From Mycetocola_B reblochoni (GTDB lineage: Bacteria > Actinomycetota > Actinomycetes > Actinomycetales > Microbacteriaceae), in assembly GCF_003667525.1 (NCBI RefSeq), contig NZ_RCUW01000012.1, positions 1 through 64,000 of the forward strand: DNA of 64,000 bases, read 5' to 3'. The translations under genes and the position numbers were made by a program. A model generated the notes under the pieces. That model worked only from the letters and a program-made list of their open reading frames with translations. It made no database searches and was not told the DNA's origin. Every line of letters starts with the position of its first letter. Position 1 is the stretch's first letter. This document shows, piece after piece, positions 8,056-17,364 of this stretch.

Positions 8056-8107
8056 GACGACGCCGACGGGGCGGGATGCCATCGCATCCCGCCCCGTCGG
8101 CGTCGTC
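8056..8107 (-). terminator. Terminator of amt (23-bp perfect stem)
   Basis: Arms 8056-8078 and 8085-8107 are fully complementary around the loop CCATCG. The hairpin begins only 7 nt beyond the amt stop codon, so amt is monocistronic and no glnK/glnD follows it. Confidence 0.9.
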
Positions 8108-8114
8108 CGATCGA

Positions 8115-9347
8115 TCAGACGCGGTCGAGAGCGTAGCCCTCCTCGCCGTGGACCGTCGTGTCGACGCCGGCGAGCTCGTCCTCGTTCGTGATCCGGAAGC
8201 CGATCGTCTTCTGGATGAGCGTCCCGATGACCCAGGCCACCACGAAGGAGTAGATCATCACGGCAAGCACGGGGATGACCTGGACGATCAGCTGCTGCAC
8301 GCCGCCGCCGAGCACGAGGCCGGTGCCGGTCGCGAAGAAGCCGAGGAACACGGTTCCGATGAGACCGCCGACCAGGTGGATGCCCACCACGTCGAGCGAG
8401 TCGTCGAAGCCGAACTTGAACTTCAGCTCCACTGCCAGGGCGCAGAGCGCACCGGTGATGATGCCGAGCAGGAGCGCCCAGCCGGGGGCGAGGTTGGCAC
8501 AGGCCGGGGTGATGGCGACCAGACCGGCCACGGCACCGGAGGCAGCACCGACCGAGGTCGCCTTGCCGTCCTTGAGCTTCTCGACGACGAGCCAGCCGAT
8601 GATCGCGGCCGCGGTGGCACCGATGGTGTTGATGACGATGAGGCCGACGTTCTCCAGGCCGTTCAGCCATTCGGCGCCGGCGTTGAAGCCGAACCAGCCG
8701 AACCACAGGATGGACGCGCCGAGCATGGTCAGCGGGACGTTGTGCGGCTTGAGGATGCCCTTCTGGAATCCGACACGCTTGCCCAGCACGAGGGCGAGGG
8801 CGAGGGCCGCAGCACCGGCGTTCAGGTGCACGACCGTTCCACCGGCGTAGTCGATGACCTCGATGCCCGCATCCTCACCGAAGAGGGTCGTGCCGAGGTT
8901 CATGATCCAGCCGCCGCCCCAGACCCACGCGGCGATCGGGAAGTAGGCGAGCGTGGCGAACAGCCCGACGAAGAGCATCCAGGAGCCGAACTTCGCCCTG
9001 TCCGCGATCGCGCCGGAGATCAGCGCGATGGTGATGATCGCGAAGGTCGAGCCGTAGGCGACGCCGAGCAGGTCGGTGTTGGCCGTCTCGCCGCCGGACA
9101 TCCCGGAGAGGCCGAAGTCGGTGAAGGGGTTCCCGGCGAATGACCACACGCCCTCGACGCTGGTCATGTTGTAGCCGTAGAGGATCCAGAGCACCGACAC
9201 CAGGCCGAGGGCTCCGAAGCTCATCATCATCATGCTGATGACGCTCTTGGCCTTGACGAGGCCTCCGTAGAAGAACGCCACGCCGGGGGTCATCACGAGC
9301 ACGAGTGCCGTGGCGACGATCCCCCAGGAAATGCTGCCGGTATCCAT
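8115..9347 (-). CDS. amt: Ammonium channel/transporter
   Basis: A 410-residue AmtB/Rh-family membrane protein with eleven or so hydrophobic helices. Hallmarks are TPGVAFFYGGLVKAKS in TM1, DYAGGTVVHLNAG (first pore His) and DDSLDVVGIHLVGG (second pore His), the twin-His pair of the conduction pore. It admits ammonia/ammonium for assimilation by glutamine synthetase. The start ATG follows GAAGGAACCGAT. About 100 nt upstream lies a perfect GTAAC-N6-GAAAC box like that in front of glnA1, so GlnR control under nitrogen limitation is likely. Unlike many amt loci there is no PII (glnK) gene next to it. Confidence 0.95.
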   Translation of the reverse strand: MDTGSISWGIVATALVLVMTPGVAFFYGGLVKAKSVISMMMMSFGALGLVSVLWILYGYNMTSVEGVWSFAGNPFTDFGLSGMSGGETANTDLLGVAYGSTFAIITIALISGAIADRAKFGSWMLFVGLFATLAYFPIAAWVWGGGWIMNLGTTLFGEDAGIEVIDYAGGTVVHLNAGAAALALALVLGKRVGFQKGILKPHNVPLTMLGASILWFGWFGFNAGAEWLNGLENVGLIVINTIGATAAAIIGWLVVEKLKDGKATSVGAASGAVAGLVAITPACANLAPGWALLLGIITGALCALAVELKFKFGFDDSLDVVGIHLVGGLIGTVFLGFFATGTGLVLGGGVQQLIVQVIPVLAVMIYSFVVAWVIGTLIQKTIGFRITNEDELAGVDTTVHGEEGYALDRV

Positions 9348-9446
9348 ATCGGTTCCTTCGGGTCGAGGGCTGTGTGGTGCGGCCCTCCGTGGAGTGCCTG
9401 CTCCTGGAAGCATGCCGCTCGCACGTTTCCGGCACGATGTACCCGT

Positions 9447-9462
9447 GTTTCCCGGGTGTTAC
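9447..9462 (-). promoter_or_regulatory. GlnR-type box upstream of amt
   Basis: The minus strand reads GTAAC-ACCCGG-GAAAC, a perfect match to the actinobacterial GlnR consensus gTnAc-n6-GaAAc. It is 100-115 nt upstream of the amt start codon. The same arrangement precedes glnA1 at 48901-48916. GlnR itself is not in this window. Confidence 0.75.
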
Positions 9463-9477
9463 GGCTGTCGGGGTCGT

Positions 9478-9493
9478 GTAACAGGGCTGTTTC
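9478..9493. promoter_or_regulatory. Possible second nitrogen-regulator half-sites upstream of amt
   Basis: GTAAC-AGGGCT-GTTTC on the plus strand has the same 5-6-5 spacing as the neighbouring box, but the second half is inverted. It may be a lower-affinity second GlnR site; tandem boxes are common in this regulon. Confidence 0.4.
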
Positions 9494-9555
9494 CCCGGCC
9501 CCGTTCGGGGGTGACGGTGGGCAAGCGCGGGCCTCCGGCCGCGCCTGACACCCGG

Positions 9556-10605
9556 TCAGTCCGCGTCGGCGGCGGAGGCGACGGAGGTGGACGCGAGCAT
9601 GCGGGAGATGCAGCGGAGGTACTTCTTCCGGTACCCACCGGCGAGCATGTCCTCGCCGAACACGGTGTCGAGCGGGTCACCGGTGGCGACGATCGGCAGC
9701 TGCGCGTCGTAGATGCGGTCGATCAGTGCGACGAGGCGGAGCGCCTGCGTCTGGTCGTGCAGGGGGTGGACCCCGCGGATCCCGACGGCGGAGACCCCGG
9801 AGACGAGGTCAGCGAACGCCGAGGGGTGCACCCGCGCCAGGTGGTCCATGAGGGCGTCGAAGTCGTCGTCGGAGGCGGTGCCGCCCTCGCCCGCCGCGCG
9901 TCGCAGCGCCGACGGGTAGTCCGCGTCCGGCGTGGACAGCGCGTGGCCCTCGATGCTCCGGCGCCGGTAGTCGACGCCGTCGATCCGGATCGTGTGGAAG
10001 CTGTCCGACATCGCCTGGATCTCGCGGAGGAAGTCCGCGGCCGCGAACCGGCCCTCCCCGAGCGCGTTCGGAGGCGTGTTCGAGGTGGCGGCGACACGGG
10101 TGCCCGAGGCGACCAGCTCACCGAGCAGACGGGTCATCACCATCGTGTCACCGGGGTCGTCGAGCTCGAACTCGTCGATGCAGATCAGGGACGCGCCGCG
10201 CAGCGCGTCGACGGCGCCGCGGTAGCCGAGCGCACCGACGAGCGCCGTGTACTGGATGAAGGTGCCGAAGTACTTGCGCCTCGCCTGCATCGCGTGCCAC
10301 GCGGCGGCCAGCAGGTGTGTCTTACCGACGCCGAAACCGCCGTCCAGGTACAGGCCCGGCTTCGCCTCCGGCGCCTTGCGGCGCGAGAACAGGCCGCGCT
10401 TCACCGTCGGCGCGACCCCGACGAACGCCCGCAGGGCCTCGCGCGCCTCCTCCTGGGAGGGGTGGTCGGGGTCGGGGATGTAGCTGTCGAAGGAGGCGGA
10501 GGCGAACTGCGGAGGGGGTGCCAGCCTCGCGGTCAGCTGATCGCCGCCGAGCTGAGGCGTACGGTCGGTGAGGCGGACGGTGCTGACCAGGGGCTGCGGG
10601 CTCAC
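9556..10605 (-). CDS. zapE: AFG1/ZapE-family cell-division ATPase
   Basis: A 349-residue P-loop ATPase of the AFG1-like family. Walker A is GGFGVGKTHLL (about residues 89-99), Walker B is LICIDEFEL, and sensor 1 is VAATSNTPP, followed by the family-specific RRRSIEGH and the C-terminal VALIDRIYD region. ZapE proteins associate with the divisome in bacteria. The GTG start has AAGGA ten bases upstream. The gene stands alone between amt and the hydrolase. Length and motifs are normal for the family. Confidence 0.88.
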   Translation of the reverse strand: MSPQPLVSTVRLTDRTPQLGGDQLTARLAPPPQFASASFDSYIPDPDHPSQEEAREALRAFVGVAPTVKRGLFSRRKAPEAKPGLYLDGGFGVGKTHLLAAAWHAMQARRKYFGTFIQYTALVGALGYRGAVDALRGASLICIDEFELDDPGDTMVMTRLLGELVASGTRVAATSNTPPNALGEGRFAAADFLREIQAMSDSFHTIRIDGVDYRRRSIEGHALSTPDADYPSALRRAAGEGGTASDDDFDALMDHLARVHPSAFADLVSGVSAVGIRGVHPLHDQTQALRLVALIDRIYDAQLPIVATGDPLDTVFGEDMLAGGYRKKYLRCISRMLASTSVASAADAD

Positions 10606-10656
10606 GGGTGTCCTTGCTGTCGGCGGAGGGCCGGCTCCGAACCGGCGCGTTCCAGG

Positions 10657-11937
10657 TTAGTCGGTGGCCGCCGGGCCGGGGCGGCCGAGCCCCGTGCTGT
10701 CCAGCCAGCCGTCGATGATGCGACGCCAGCGTTCCGGCTGGTCGTTCCAGATGCGGGTGTGCGTCGCGTTGGCGAACAGGTGGGTGGTCACCAGCTCGGG
10801 GCGGAGCTCGGCGAGCCGGGCCGAGGGCTCGGCCGGGACGAAGCCGTCGTCCGTGCTGTGCAGGATCAGCACGGGGACGTCGATCTCGTCGGCACGCCTG
10901 AGCATGTCCATCGCCGCGATGTCCGGGCCCTGCCGTGTGGCGGCACGACGTCCGAGGCTGCGCGCCGCCGCCGCTCCGATGACGCGCGGCAGCCGGTTGA
11001 GGGTGGCCTGGAATCGGATGACGTCCGTCCAGTCGACGACGGGAGAGTCGAGCACCATCCCGGTGATCAGCTCGCGGTTGCTCCCGTGCAGCAGGGTCTG
11101 GAAGCTGATCGCTCCCCCCATCGACCAGCCCATCAGGATCACCTCCGTGGCGCCGTGCGTCCTGGCGTAGCCGATGGCGGCGTCGACATCGCGCCACTCG
11201 GTGCTGCCGAGCCCGTAGCGTCCGTCCCTGCTCGGGATGCCGTCGGGATCGTTGCGGTACGACACGTAGAGGGCGGTGATGCCGTGGGCCGCCCAGATCG
11301 GCGCGGAGCGGAGTCCCTCCTCGCGCAGCGCCCCCCTGCCGTGGACGACCACGGCCCAGCGGCGCCCGTCGCCGGCGGGCACGAGCCAGGCCGGCATCGG
11401 TCCGAGCGGTGTGGGGACGTCGACGAGGCTGCCGGTGACGCCGGCGTCGTCCGGCCGGGAGTAGTAGTACGCGCTCAGGCGGTAGCCGGGACCGGGCGGC
11501 GGCGGCGTGCCGAGAAGTGCCCGGACGGCTCCCCCCGGCACTCGGCGCACGAGGTCGCCGACGAGGTAGCGCGTCCCGTCCTCGGCGATGAGCGAGTAGC
11601 GGCCGGGCGCCGTCGTCTCGGGACCGCCGGAGAGCGTCACCGTCCCCATCCCCGGCCCCTGCCCCTGCCCCGCGACCGTCTCCTCGGAGCCGTGCGGCGT
11701 GCCGGACCCGTCCGAGTTCCCCTCCGTGACGCCGTCGGTCGCGCCGTCGCCCGTTTCGACCGCGACGACGGCGACGTCGGGAGCGCGCCCGGGCTCGGGC
11801 CGCACGATCCGGCGGGACATCAACGACACGAGGGCGCCGGCCGCGATGAGAGGGAGAAGCACGATCCCCGCGACCCCGGCGAGCACGGCGACGAGCACGG
11901 CGGGGCGTTTGGCGGCGTGGCTCGACGGCTTCATCAT
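10657..11937 (-). CDS. Membrane-anchored alpha/beta hydrolase
   Basis: About 426 residues. An N-terminal transmembrane helix (about 15-38) is followed by an acidic, Ser/Gly-rich linker, then an alpha/beta-hydrolase domain. The nucleophile elbow is GWSMGG, the acid is in ILHSTDDGFVP and the catalytic His in ATHTRIWND, with an oxyanion-side VVVHGRG. The triad is complete and the domain probably faces outside. The substrate is unknown; BAAT/dienelactone-hydrolase-like peptidase or esterase annotations are common for such proteins. The start is the ATG six bases after TAGGCT, a leaderless arrangement, and the promoter overlaps that of the divergent DUF3000 gene. Confidence 0.8.
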   Translation of the reverse strand: MMKPSSHAAKRPAVLVAVLAGVAGIVLLPLIAAGALVSLMSRRIVRPEPGRAPDVAVVAVETGDGATDGVTEGNSDGSGTPHGSEETVAGQGQGPGMGTVTLSGGPETTAPGRYSLIAEDGTRYLVGDLVRRVPGGAVRALLGTPPPPGPGYRLSAYYYSRPDDAGVTGSLVDVPTPLGPMPAWLVPAGDGRRWAVVVHGRGALREEGLRSAPIWAAHGITALYVSYRNDPDGIPSRDGRYGLGSTEWRDVDAAIGYARTHGATEVILMGWSMGGAISFQTLLHGSNRELITGMVLDSPVVDWTDVIRFQATLNRLPRVIGAAAARSLGRRAATRQGPDIAAMDMLRRADEIDVPVLILHSTDDGFVPAEPSARLAELRPELVTTHLFANATHTRIWNDQPERWRRIIDGWLDSTGLGRPGPAATD

Positions 11938-11943
11938 CGTCAA

Positions 11944-11953
11944 AGCCTAGTGT
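11944..11953. promoter_or_regulatory. Overlapping divergent -10 elements
   Basis: AGCCTA (11944-11949) reads TAGGCT on the minus strand, 6 nt before the hydrolase ATG. TAGTGT (11948-11953) on the plus strand lies 6 nt before the DUF3000 GTG. The two boxes share two bases, so the promoters should exclude each other. Confidence 0.65.
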
Positions 11954-11959
11954 TCAGCT

Positions 11960-12553
11960 GTGGCCGAAGAATCCGAGAATGCCGACACCCCCGTCGAGTT
12001 CGCCCGTGCGCGCGACGCCATCCGATCCGCCACCGTGCGCGACGAGCTGAGGGTGACCGAGATCCCCGCCCCCGGCTCGCTCGCCCCTTACGCGATCGCC
12101 TTCGCGGCCGATGTCGGCGACGTCGGGCACGAGGACGACTCCCCCGACGGGACGGGCCGCTTTGTCCTCCTTTACGACCCGGAGCAGCCGGAGGCGTGGG
12201 ACGGGCCCTACCGCGTCGTGTGCTTCGCCCAGGCGCCGCTCGAGACAGAGATCGGCATCGATCCGTTCATCGCCGACGTCACCTGGTCCTGGCTCATCGA
12301 CGCCCTCGGCTCCCGTGGTGCGCAGTATGCGCACCCGAGCGGGACGGCGACGAAGATCATCTCCTCCGGCTTCGGCGAGCTCGGCGGTGAACCGGATGGC
12401 GCACAGATCGAGCTGCGGGCGTCGTGGTCGCCGCTCACCGCCGACGTCGGCAGCCAGTTCGAGGCGTGGGGCGAGCTGCTGTGCATGCTCGCCGGCCTGC
12501 CGCCGAGCTCCGAGGGCGTGACCGTCCTCCGCAGGAAGGGACCCCGCGCGTGA
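11960..12553 (+). CDS. DUF3000 family protein
   Basis: A 197-residue conserved actinobacterial protein. The family pattern is clear: RVTEIPAPGSLAPYA near the start, GRFVLLYDP, DVTWSWLIDAL in the middle, then GTATKIISSGFGEL and IELRASWSP. Function unknown. The GTG start lies 6 nt after TAGTGT, so the mRNA is probably leaderless. The stop overlaps the ribonuclease D start (GTGA). This DUF3000-ribonuclease D pairing is common in Actinobacteria and suggests a role linked to RNA metabolism, but nothing in the sequence proves it. Confidence 0.88.
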   Translation: MAEESENADTPVEFARARDAIRSATVRDELRVTEIPAPGSLAPYAIAFAADVGDVGHEDDSPDGTGRFVLLYDPEQPEAWDGPYRVVCFAQAPLETEIGIDPFIADVTWSWLIDALGSRGAQYAHPSGTATKIISSGFGELGGEPDGAQIELRASWSPLTADVGSQFEAWGELLCMLAGLPPSSEGVTVLRRKGPRA

Positions 12554-13746
12554 ACGAGAGAACGGTCATCGACACCCCGGAGGGTTTCGACGCCGCCGTC
12601 ACGCGGATCGCCGCGGGGACCGGGCCGATCGCCATCGACGCCGAGCGCGCGTCGGGCTACCGATACTCGCAGCGCGCCTACCTGATCCAGGTGTTCCGGC
12701 GCGGTTCCGGGTCCTTCCTCTTCGACCCCCCGGCGATCGGCGACATGAGTGCGCTCGGCGCGGCCGGCGGCGACGAGGAATGGGTCCTGCACGCGGCCTC
12801 ACAGGACCTCGACTGTCTGCGCGAGGTCGGCATACGCCCGACACGGCTGTTCGACACGGAGCTGTCCGCCCGCCTTCTCGGTTACCCCCGTGTCGGGCTT
12901 GGGGCCGTCGTCGAGCAGCTCCTCGGTATTCACCTGGCGAAGGAGCACTCCGCGGTCGACTGGTCGACCCGGCCGCTGCCCGACTCCTGGCTGGAGTACG
13001 CGGCGCTCGACGTCGAGCTGCTCGTCGACCTGCGCGACAGGCTCGCCGGCGAGCTGCGTGAGGCGGGCAAGGACGGCATCGCCGCCCAGGAGTTCGACGC
13101 GGAGCTGAGCAAGCCGGCGAAGCCGCCGCGCGCCGAGCCGTGGCGTCGGCTCTCCGGCGTCCACGCGATCAGGGGGCAGCAGAACCTCGCCGTCGCCCGC
13201 GAGCTCTGGACAGTCAGGGACAAGCACGCCAGGGGCACCGACACCGCGCCCGGCCGCCTGATCCCCGACAGCTCCATCATCGCCGTGGTCAAGGAGAAAC
13301 CGCGGACGAAGGCGCAGCTCGCCGCCATGCGCACCTTCCGGGGCAGGGCCAGCCGGACGGAGCTGGACCGCTGGTGGGCAGCGATCGAGCAGGGCCGTGC
13401 CAGCACGGAACCGTTCGCCCCCCGCGTGCCGGGCGAGACGCTTCCTCCGCCGCGGGCCTGGGCGGAGAAGAACCCCGCGGCCGACGCCAGGCTCAAGGCC
13501 GCGAAGGCGCACGTCACGGAGCTGTCCGAGGCCAGGAGCATCCCCGTCGAGAACCTGCTGACGCCCGATTACCTGCGCCGCGTGGCCTGGGCACCGCCCT
13601 CCCCCCTCACCGCGTCGTCGATCGACGACGCGCTCGCTACCCTGGGGGCCCGTCCCTGGCAGCGGGAGCTGCTCGCGGCCGAGGTGGCGCGGCTGTTTGT
13701 CGAAGCCGACCAAAGCCCCGGAGAGGCGCCGAGCGCGGGCTCGTAG
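12550..13746 (+). CDS. HRDC domain-containing ribonuclease D
   Basis: A 398-residue DEDD-family 3'-5' exonuclease. The DEDD motifs are IAIDAERASGYRY (D and E), HAASQDLDCL (D) and the final YAALDVELLVDL (Y plus D), so all four acidic residues are present. An HRDC domain follows at about residues 205-285 (AVARELWTVRDKHARGTD, then LIPDSSIIAV), giving the usual RNase D architecture for structured-RNA 3' processing. It is coupled to DUF3000 by a GTGA overlap. Confidence 0.92.
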   Translation: MNERTVIDTPEGFDAAVTRIAAGTGPIAIDAERASGYRYSQRAYLIQVFRRGSGSFLFDPPAIGDMSALGAAGGDEEWVLHAASQDLDCLREVGIRPTRLFDTELSARLLGYPRVGLGAVVEQLLGIHLAKEHSAVDWSTRPLPDSWLEYAALDVELLVDLRDRLAGELREAGKDGIAAQEFDAELSKPAKPPRAEPWRRLSGVHAIRGQQNLAVARELWTVRDKHARGTDTAPGRLIPDSSIIAVVKEKPRTKAQLAAMRTFRGRASRTELDRWWAAIEQGRASTEPFAPRVPGETLPPPRAWAEKNPAADARLKAAKAHVTELSEARSIPVENLLTPDYLRRVAWAPPSPLTASSIDDALATLGARPWQRELLAAEVARLFVEADQSPGEAPSAGS

Positions 13747-13786
13747 ACCAGGCACAGCCGCTGCCGCCGACGATGCACGAGACACC

Positions 13787-13792
13787 TAGGCT
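13787..13792 (+). promoter_or_regulatory. -10 element for the fadA-fadB operon
   Basis: TAGGCT lies 26 nt before the GTG of the thiolase gene, leaving a short leader that carries GAGGGAGG as ribosome site. Confidence 0.5.
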
Positions 13793-13818
13793 CGGAGCAA
13801 CTCAACGAGGGAGGCAGC

Positions 13819-15018
13819 GTGGCCGCATCAAGCGAGGTGTACTTCATCGACGGCGTCAGGACGCCGTTCGGACGTGCCGGCGAGAAGGGCATGTACTGGA
13901 ACACCAGGGCCGACGACCTGATCGTCAAGGCGATCGTCGGACTGACCGAGCGCAACCCCGGTGTTCCGGGCGAGCGCATCGACGACGTCGGCATCGCCGC
14001 GACCACGCAGCAGGGGGATCAGGGCCTCACGCTCGGGCGCACGGCGGCCATCCTGGCCGGGCTGCCTCTCAGCGTTCCCGGCTTCGCCATCGACCGGATG
14101 TGCGCCGGGGCGATGACGGCGGTCACCACGCTCGGCTCCGGCATCGGCTTCGGCCAGTACGACGCCGTGATCGCCGGGGGCGTCGAGCACATGGGCCGGC
14201 ACCCGATGGGCTTCGACGCCGACCCCAACCCCCGATTCGTCGCGGAGCGACTGGTCAGCCCTGACGCGCTGAACATGGGCAACACCGCCGAGCGGCTGCA
14301 CGACCGGTTCCCCCGCCTCACCAAGGAGCGCGCCGACCGCTTCGGGCTGGCCAGCCAGCACCGGGTCCAGGCGGCGTACGACCGCGGAGACATCCAGGCC
14401 GATCTCGTTCCCGTGGCGATCGGCTCGTCCGAGGGCTGGGGACTGGCGACGGAGGACGAGGGCCGCCGACCGGAGACGACCATGGAGGGACTCGCCGGGC
14501 TCCGGACACCGTTCCGGCCGTCCGGTCGCGTCACCGCCGGGAACTCCTCCCCCCTCACCGATGGGGCGACCGCCTCCCTGCTCGCGAGCGAGCGGCTCGT
14601 CGGCGAGCTCGGCCTCACCCCCAAGATGCGGATGGTGTCGTTCGGTTTCGCCGGCGTCGAACCGGAGGTCATGGGCATCGGACCGATCCCCTCCACCGAG
14701 CGCGCGCTGGACAGGGCCGGGCTCGGCATCGACGACATCGGGCTCTTCGAGCTCAACGAAGCCTTCGCCGTGCAGGTGTTGTCGTTCCTCGACCACTTCG
14801 GTATCGATGACGAGGACCCGAGGGTCAACCCCTGGGGTGGCGCGATCGCGCTCGGACACCCGCTGGCCGCCTCGGGCGTGCGTCTGATGATCCAGCTCGC
14901 TCGGCAGTTCGAGCAGCGTCCCGACGTCCGCTACGGCCTCACCGCGATGTGCGTCGGACTCGGTCAGGGCGGCTCGGTCGTCTGGGAGAACCCGCACTAC
15001 AACGGACGGAAGAGGTAA
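13819..15018 (+). CDS. fadA: Acetyl-CoA C-acyltransferase (3-ketoacyl-CoA thiolase)
   Basis: A 399-residue thiolase that cleaves 3-ketoacyl-CoA in beta-oxidation. Conserved blocks: RTPFGRAG near the N-terminus, the nucleophilic Cys in DRMCAGAMTA (about residue 95), NEAFAVQVL, the GGAIALGHPLAASG His block, and the second active Cys in TAMCVGLGQG. The GTG start follows GAGGGAGGC. It forms an operon with the multifunctional FadB-like enzyme 5 bp downstream, making a complete last-three-steps beta-oxidation module. Confidence 0.93.
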   Translation: MAASSEVYFIDGVRTPFGRAGEKGMYWNTRADDLIVKAIVGLTERNPGVPGERIDDVGIAATTQQGDQGLTLGRTAAILAGLPLSVPGFAIDRMCAGAMTAVTTLGSGIGFGQYDAVIAGGVEHMGRHPMGFDADPNPRFVAERLVSPDALNMGNTAERLHDRFPRLTKERADRFGLASQHRVQAAYDRGDIQADLVPVAIGSSEGWGLATEDEGRRPETTMEGLAGLRTPFRPSGRVTAGNSSPLTDGATASLLASERLVGELGLTPKMRMVSFGFAGVEPEVMGIGPIPSTERALDRAGLGIDDIGLFELNEAFAVQVLSFLDHFGIDDEDPRVNPWGGAIALGHPLAASGVRLMIQLARQFEQRPDVRYGLTAMCVGLGQGGSVVWENPHYNGRKR

Positions 15019-15023
15019 TTGCG

Positions 15024-17174
15024 GTGAGCAGCGACTACGAACCAGACATCGACCTGACCGAGCTCCTCGCCTTCTCGGATGACGAGGTGGTCACGCACGC
15101 CCACGTGCGCGACGTGACTCCGCGACCGGGAACCACGATCGCTCTGATCACCCTCGACAACGGCGAGGACTATCGTCGGCCGAACACGTTCGGTGCCCGC
15201 GGACTTCTCGAACTCGACGAGGTCCTCGTCTCGCTCACCGCCCGCGCGGCCTCGGGCGAGATCCAGGCCGTCGCCATCACGGGCAAGCCGTACATCCTCG
15301 CTGCCGGGGCTGACCTGTCGAAGGTCGGCGATGTGCCCAGCGCCGCGGCAGCCCGGTCACTGGCCCAACTGGGTCACCGGGTGTTCCACCGCCTCTCCGC
15401 GCTCGGTGTGCCCAGCTTCGTGTACATCAACGGCCTTGCGCTGGGCGGCGGCCTCGAAATCGGCCTCCACGCCGACTATCGGACCGTGTCGAGCGCGGCC
15501 GCCGGGATCGGACTGCCCGAGGTGTTCCTGGGACTCATTCCCGGGTGGGGCGGCTCCACGCTCCTTCCCCGTCTGATCGGGATCGAGAACGCCCTCGAGG
15601 TCGTCATCAGCAACCCCCTGAAGAACAATCGCATGCTGAAGCCCGAGCGCGTGCGTGAGTTGGGCATCGCCGACGAGCTGTTCCCCTCCGCGACTTTCCT
15701 CGAGGACTCGATCGCCTGGACGCTCCAGGTGCTCGACGGGCGCGAGGTCCCTCGTCCCGCCTCCCCCGGTCGCCTCGAGCGCACCGTGAAGTGGCCGCTC
15801 GCCATCCAGGCCGCGAAGAAGATGCTCACCTCACGGATCGGGACGGTTCCGCGGTCGCCGTACGCGGCGCTCACGCTGCTCGATCAGGCCAAATCGGGCA
15901 GCGTCGCCGACGGTTTCCGCCGTGAGGACGACGCGCTCGCCGAGTTGATCGTCGGCGACCAGTTCCCCGCTTCGATCTACGCGTTCAATCTGGTTCAGAA
16001 ACGCGCGAAGCGTCCCGCGGGGGCGCCGGACGCGGGCCTGGCTCGACGGGTCAATCGGGTCGGTATCGTCGGTGCGGGCCTCATGGCGAGCCAGTTCGCC
16101 GTGCTGTTTCTCCGGCGCCTTCAGGTGCCGGTAATCATCACCGATGTCGATCAGAACCGAGTCGATGCCGGAGTGGAGCGAATCCGCGCCGATATCGATG
16201 CCCTCCACGACAAGGGACGAATCAGTCGAGACGAGAGAAACCGGCTGAGCGTGCTCGTCAGTGGAACGACCGACCATGCGGACTTCGCCGGATGTGACTG
16301 GGTGATCGAGGCGGTGTTCGAAGAGCTCAGCGTCAAGCAGGACGTCTTCCGCAGCATCGAGCAGCACGTCTCCCCCGACACCGTGCTGGCGACAAACACC
16401 TCGTCGCTGTCCGTGAGTGAAATCGGCTCCGTGCTCACCCATCCCGAGCGTCTGATCGGCTTCCACTTCTTCAACCCCGTGGCCATCATGCCGCTGGTCG
16501 AGCTGGTTCGCGCCTCGCAAAGCGATGATGCCGCCATTGCCACGGGATTCGCGGTCGCCAAGGCCCTGAAGAAGAATGCGGTTCTCGTCGCAGACGCCCC
16601 CGGCTTTGTCGTCAATCGTCTGCTGGCCAAGGTCATGGGCGAGGCGGCCAGGGCGCTGGACGACGGTACGCCGCTCCCGGTTGTCGAACGTTCACTCGCG
16701 CCGATCGGTCTGCCGATGGGGCCATTCCAGCTGATGAACCTGGTCGGATGGAAGGTGGCCGCGCATGTGCAGGACACCATGGTCGAGCGCTTCCCCGAGC
16801 GCTTCTATGCCTCTTCCAATCTGCACCGCTTGGCGGAACTCGACGAGGTCGTCACGACGGATAACGCCGGACGCGTGACGGGTCTGACGAAGGCCGCGTC
16901 AGCGAGCATTTCCGTCGGCTCGAACGCCGTGCACGAGACGAGCATTCTGCGGCGGGTCGAGGACGAGCTGTCTCGCGAAATCGCGCTCATGGTCGATGAG
17001 GGCGTCGTCGCCGCCGTCGACGACATCGATCTGTGCTTGATCCTGGGCGCCGGGTGGCCGTTCCAGGCCGGGGGCGCGTCACCGTACCTCGATCGCTCCG
17101 GAGCGAGCGAGCGCGCGATCGGCCGGACCTTCCACACGCCTCTGATTCGTGGTGTGGGGGCCGCCGACCGCTGA
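15024..17174 (+). CDS. fadB: 3-hydroxyacyl-CoA dehydrogenase/enoyl-CoA hydratase fusion
   Basis: A 716-residue trifunctional-type subunit. The N-terminal crotonase domain (about 20-230) has the oxyanion loop VAITGKPYILAAGADLSKV and the hydratase Glu in GLPEVFLGLIPGWGG. A Rossmann domain begins near residue 345 (VGIVGAGLMASQFA, a GxGxxA/G site), followed by TNTSSLSVSEI and the catalytic HFFNPVAIMPLVE, with the C-terminal 3HCDH helices. It hydrates enoyl-CoA and oxidises 3-hydroxyacyl-CoA for the adjacent thiolase. The GTG start sits 9 nt after AGAGG. Its third codon positions are less GC-rich than in the flanking housekeeping genes, a trend that continues into the sdp locus. Confidence 0.93.
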   Translation: MSSDYEPDIDLTELLAFSDDEVVTHAHVRDVTPRPGTTIALITLDNGEDYRRPNTFGARGLLELDEVLVSLTARAASGEIQAVAITGKPYILAAGADLSKVGDVPSAAAARSLAQLGHRVFHRLSALGVPSFVYINGLALGGGLEIGLHADYRTVSSAAAGIGLPEVFLGLIPGWGGSTLLPRLIGIENALEVVISNPLKNNRMLKPERVRELGIADELFPSATFLEDSIAWTLQVLDGREVPRPASPGRLERTVKWPLAIQAAKKMLTSRIGTVPRSPYAALTLLDQAKSGSVADGFRREDDALAELIVGDQFPASIYAFNLVQKRAKRPAGAPDAGLARRVNRVGIVGAGLMASQFAVLFLRRLQVPVIITDVDQNRVDAGVERIRADIDALHDKGRISRDERNRLSVLVSGTTDHADFAGCDWVIEAVFEELSVKQDVFRSIEQHVSPDTVLATNTSSLSVSEIGSVLTHPERLIGFHFFNPVAIMPLVELVRASQSDDAAIATGFAVAKALKKNAVLVADAPGFVVNRLLAKVMGEAARALDDGTPLPVVERSLAPIGLPMGPFQLMNLVGWKVAAHVQDTMVERFPERFYASSNLHRLAELDEVVTTDNAGRVTGLTKAASASISVGSNAVHETSILRRVEDELSREIALMVDEGVVAAVDDIDLCLILGAGWPFQAGGASPYLDRSGASERAIGRTFHTPLIRGVGAADR

Positions 17175-17193
17175 TGCGGGTTGCGCGACCTCG

Positions 17194-17230
17194 AACGGGC
17201 CGACCGGGCAGTACTCCCGGTCGGGCCGTT
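17194..17230 (+). terminator. Terminator of fadA-fadB
   Basis: Arms 17194-17208 and 17216-17230 pair at 14 of 15 positions around a 7-nt loop, 20 bp after the fadB stop. Confidence 0.8.
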
Positions 17231-17364
17231 TCGGGTGCCGCGCTGCAGCGCCGAGTTCTCCTCCGACCCCGAGTTCACGGCCCCGGACGATAACTCCCCT
17301 CCACACCCCTGGCCGCGGTTCGCTCCTCCACGCGAACCCGCAGACCGAATCCGGCACCGACGGT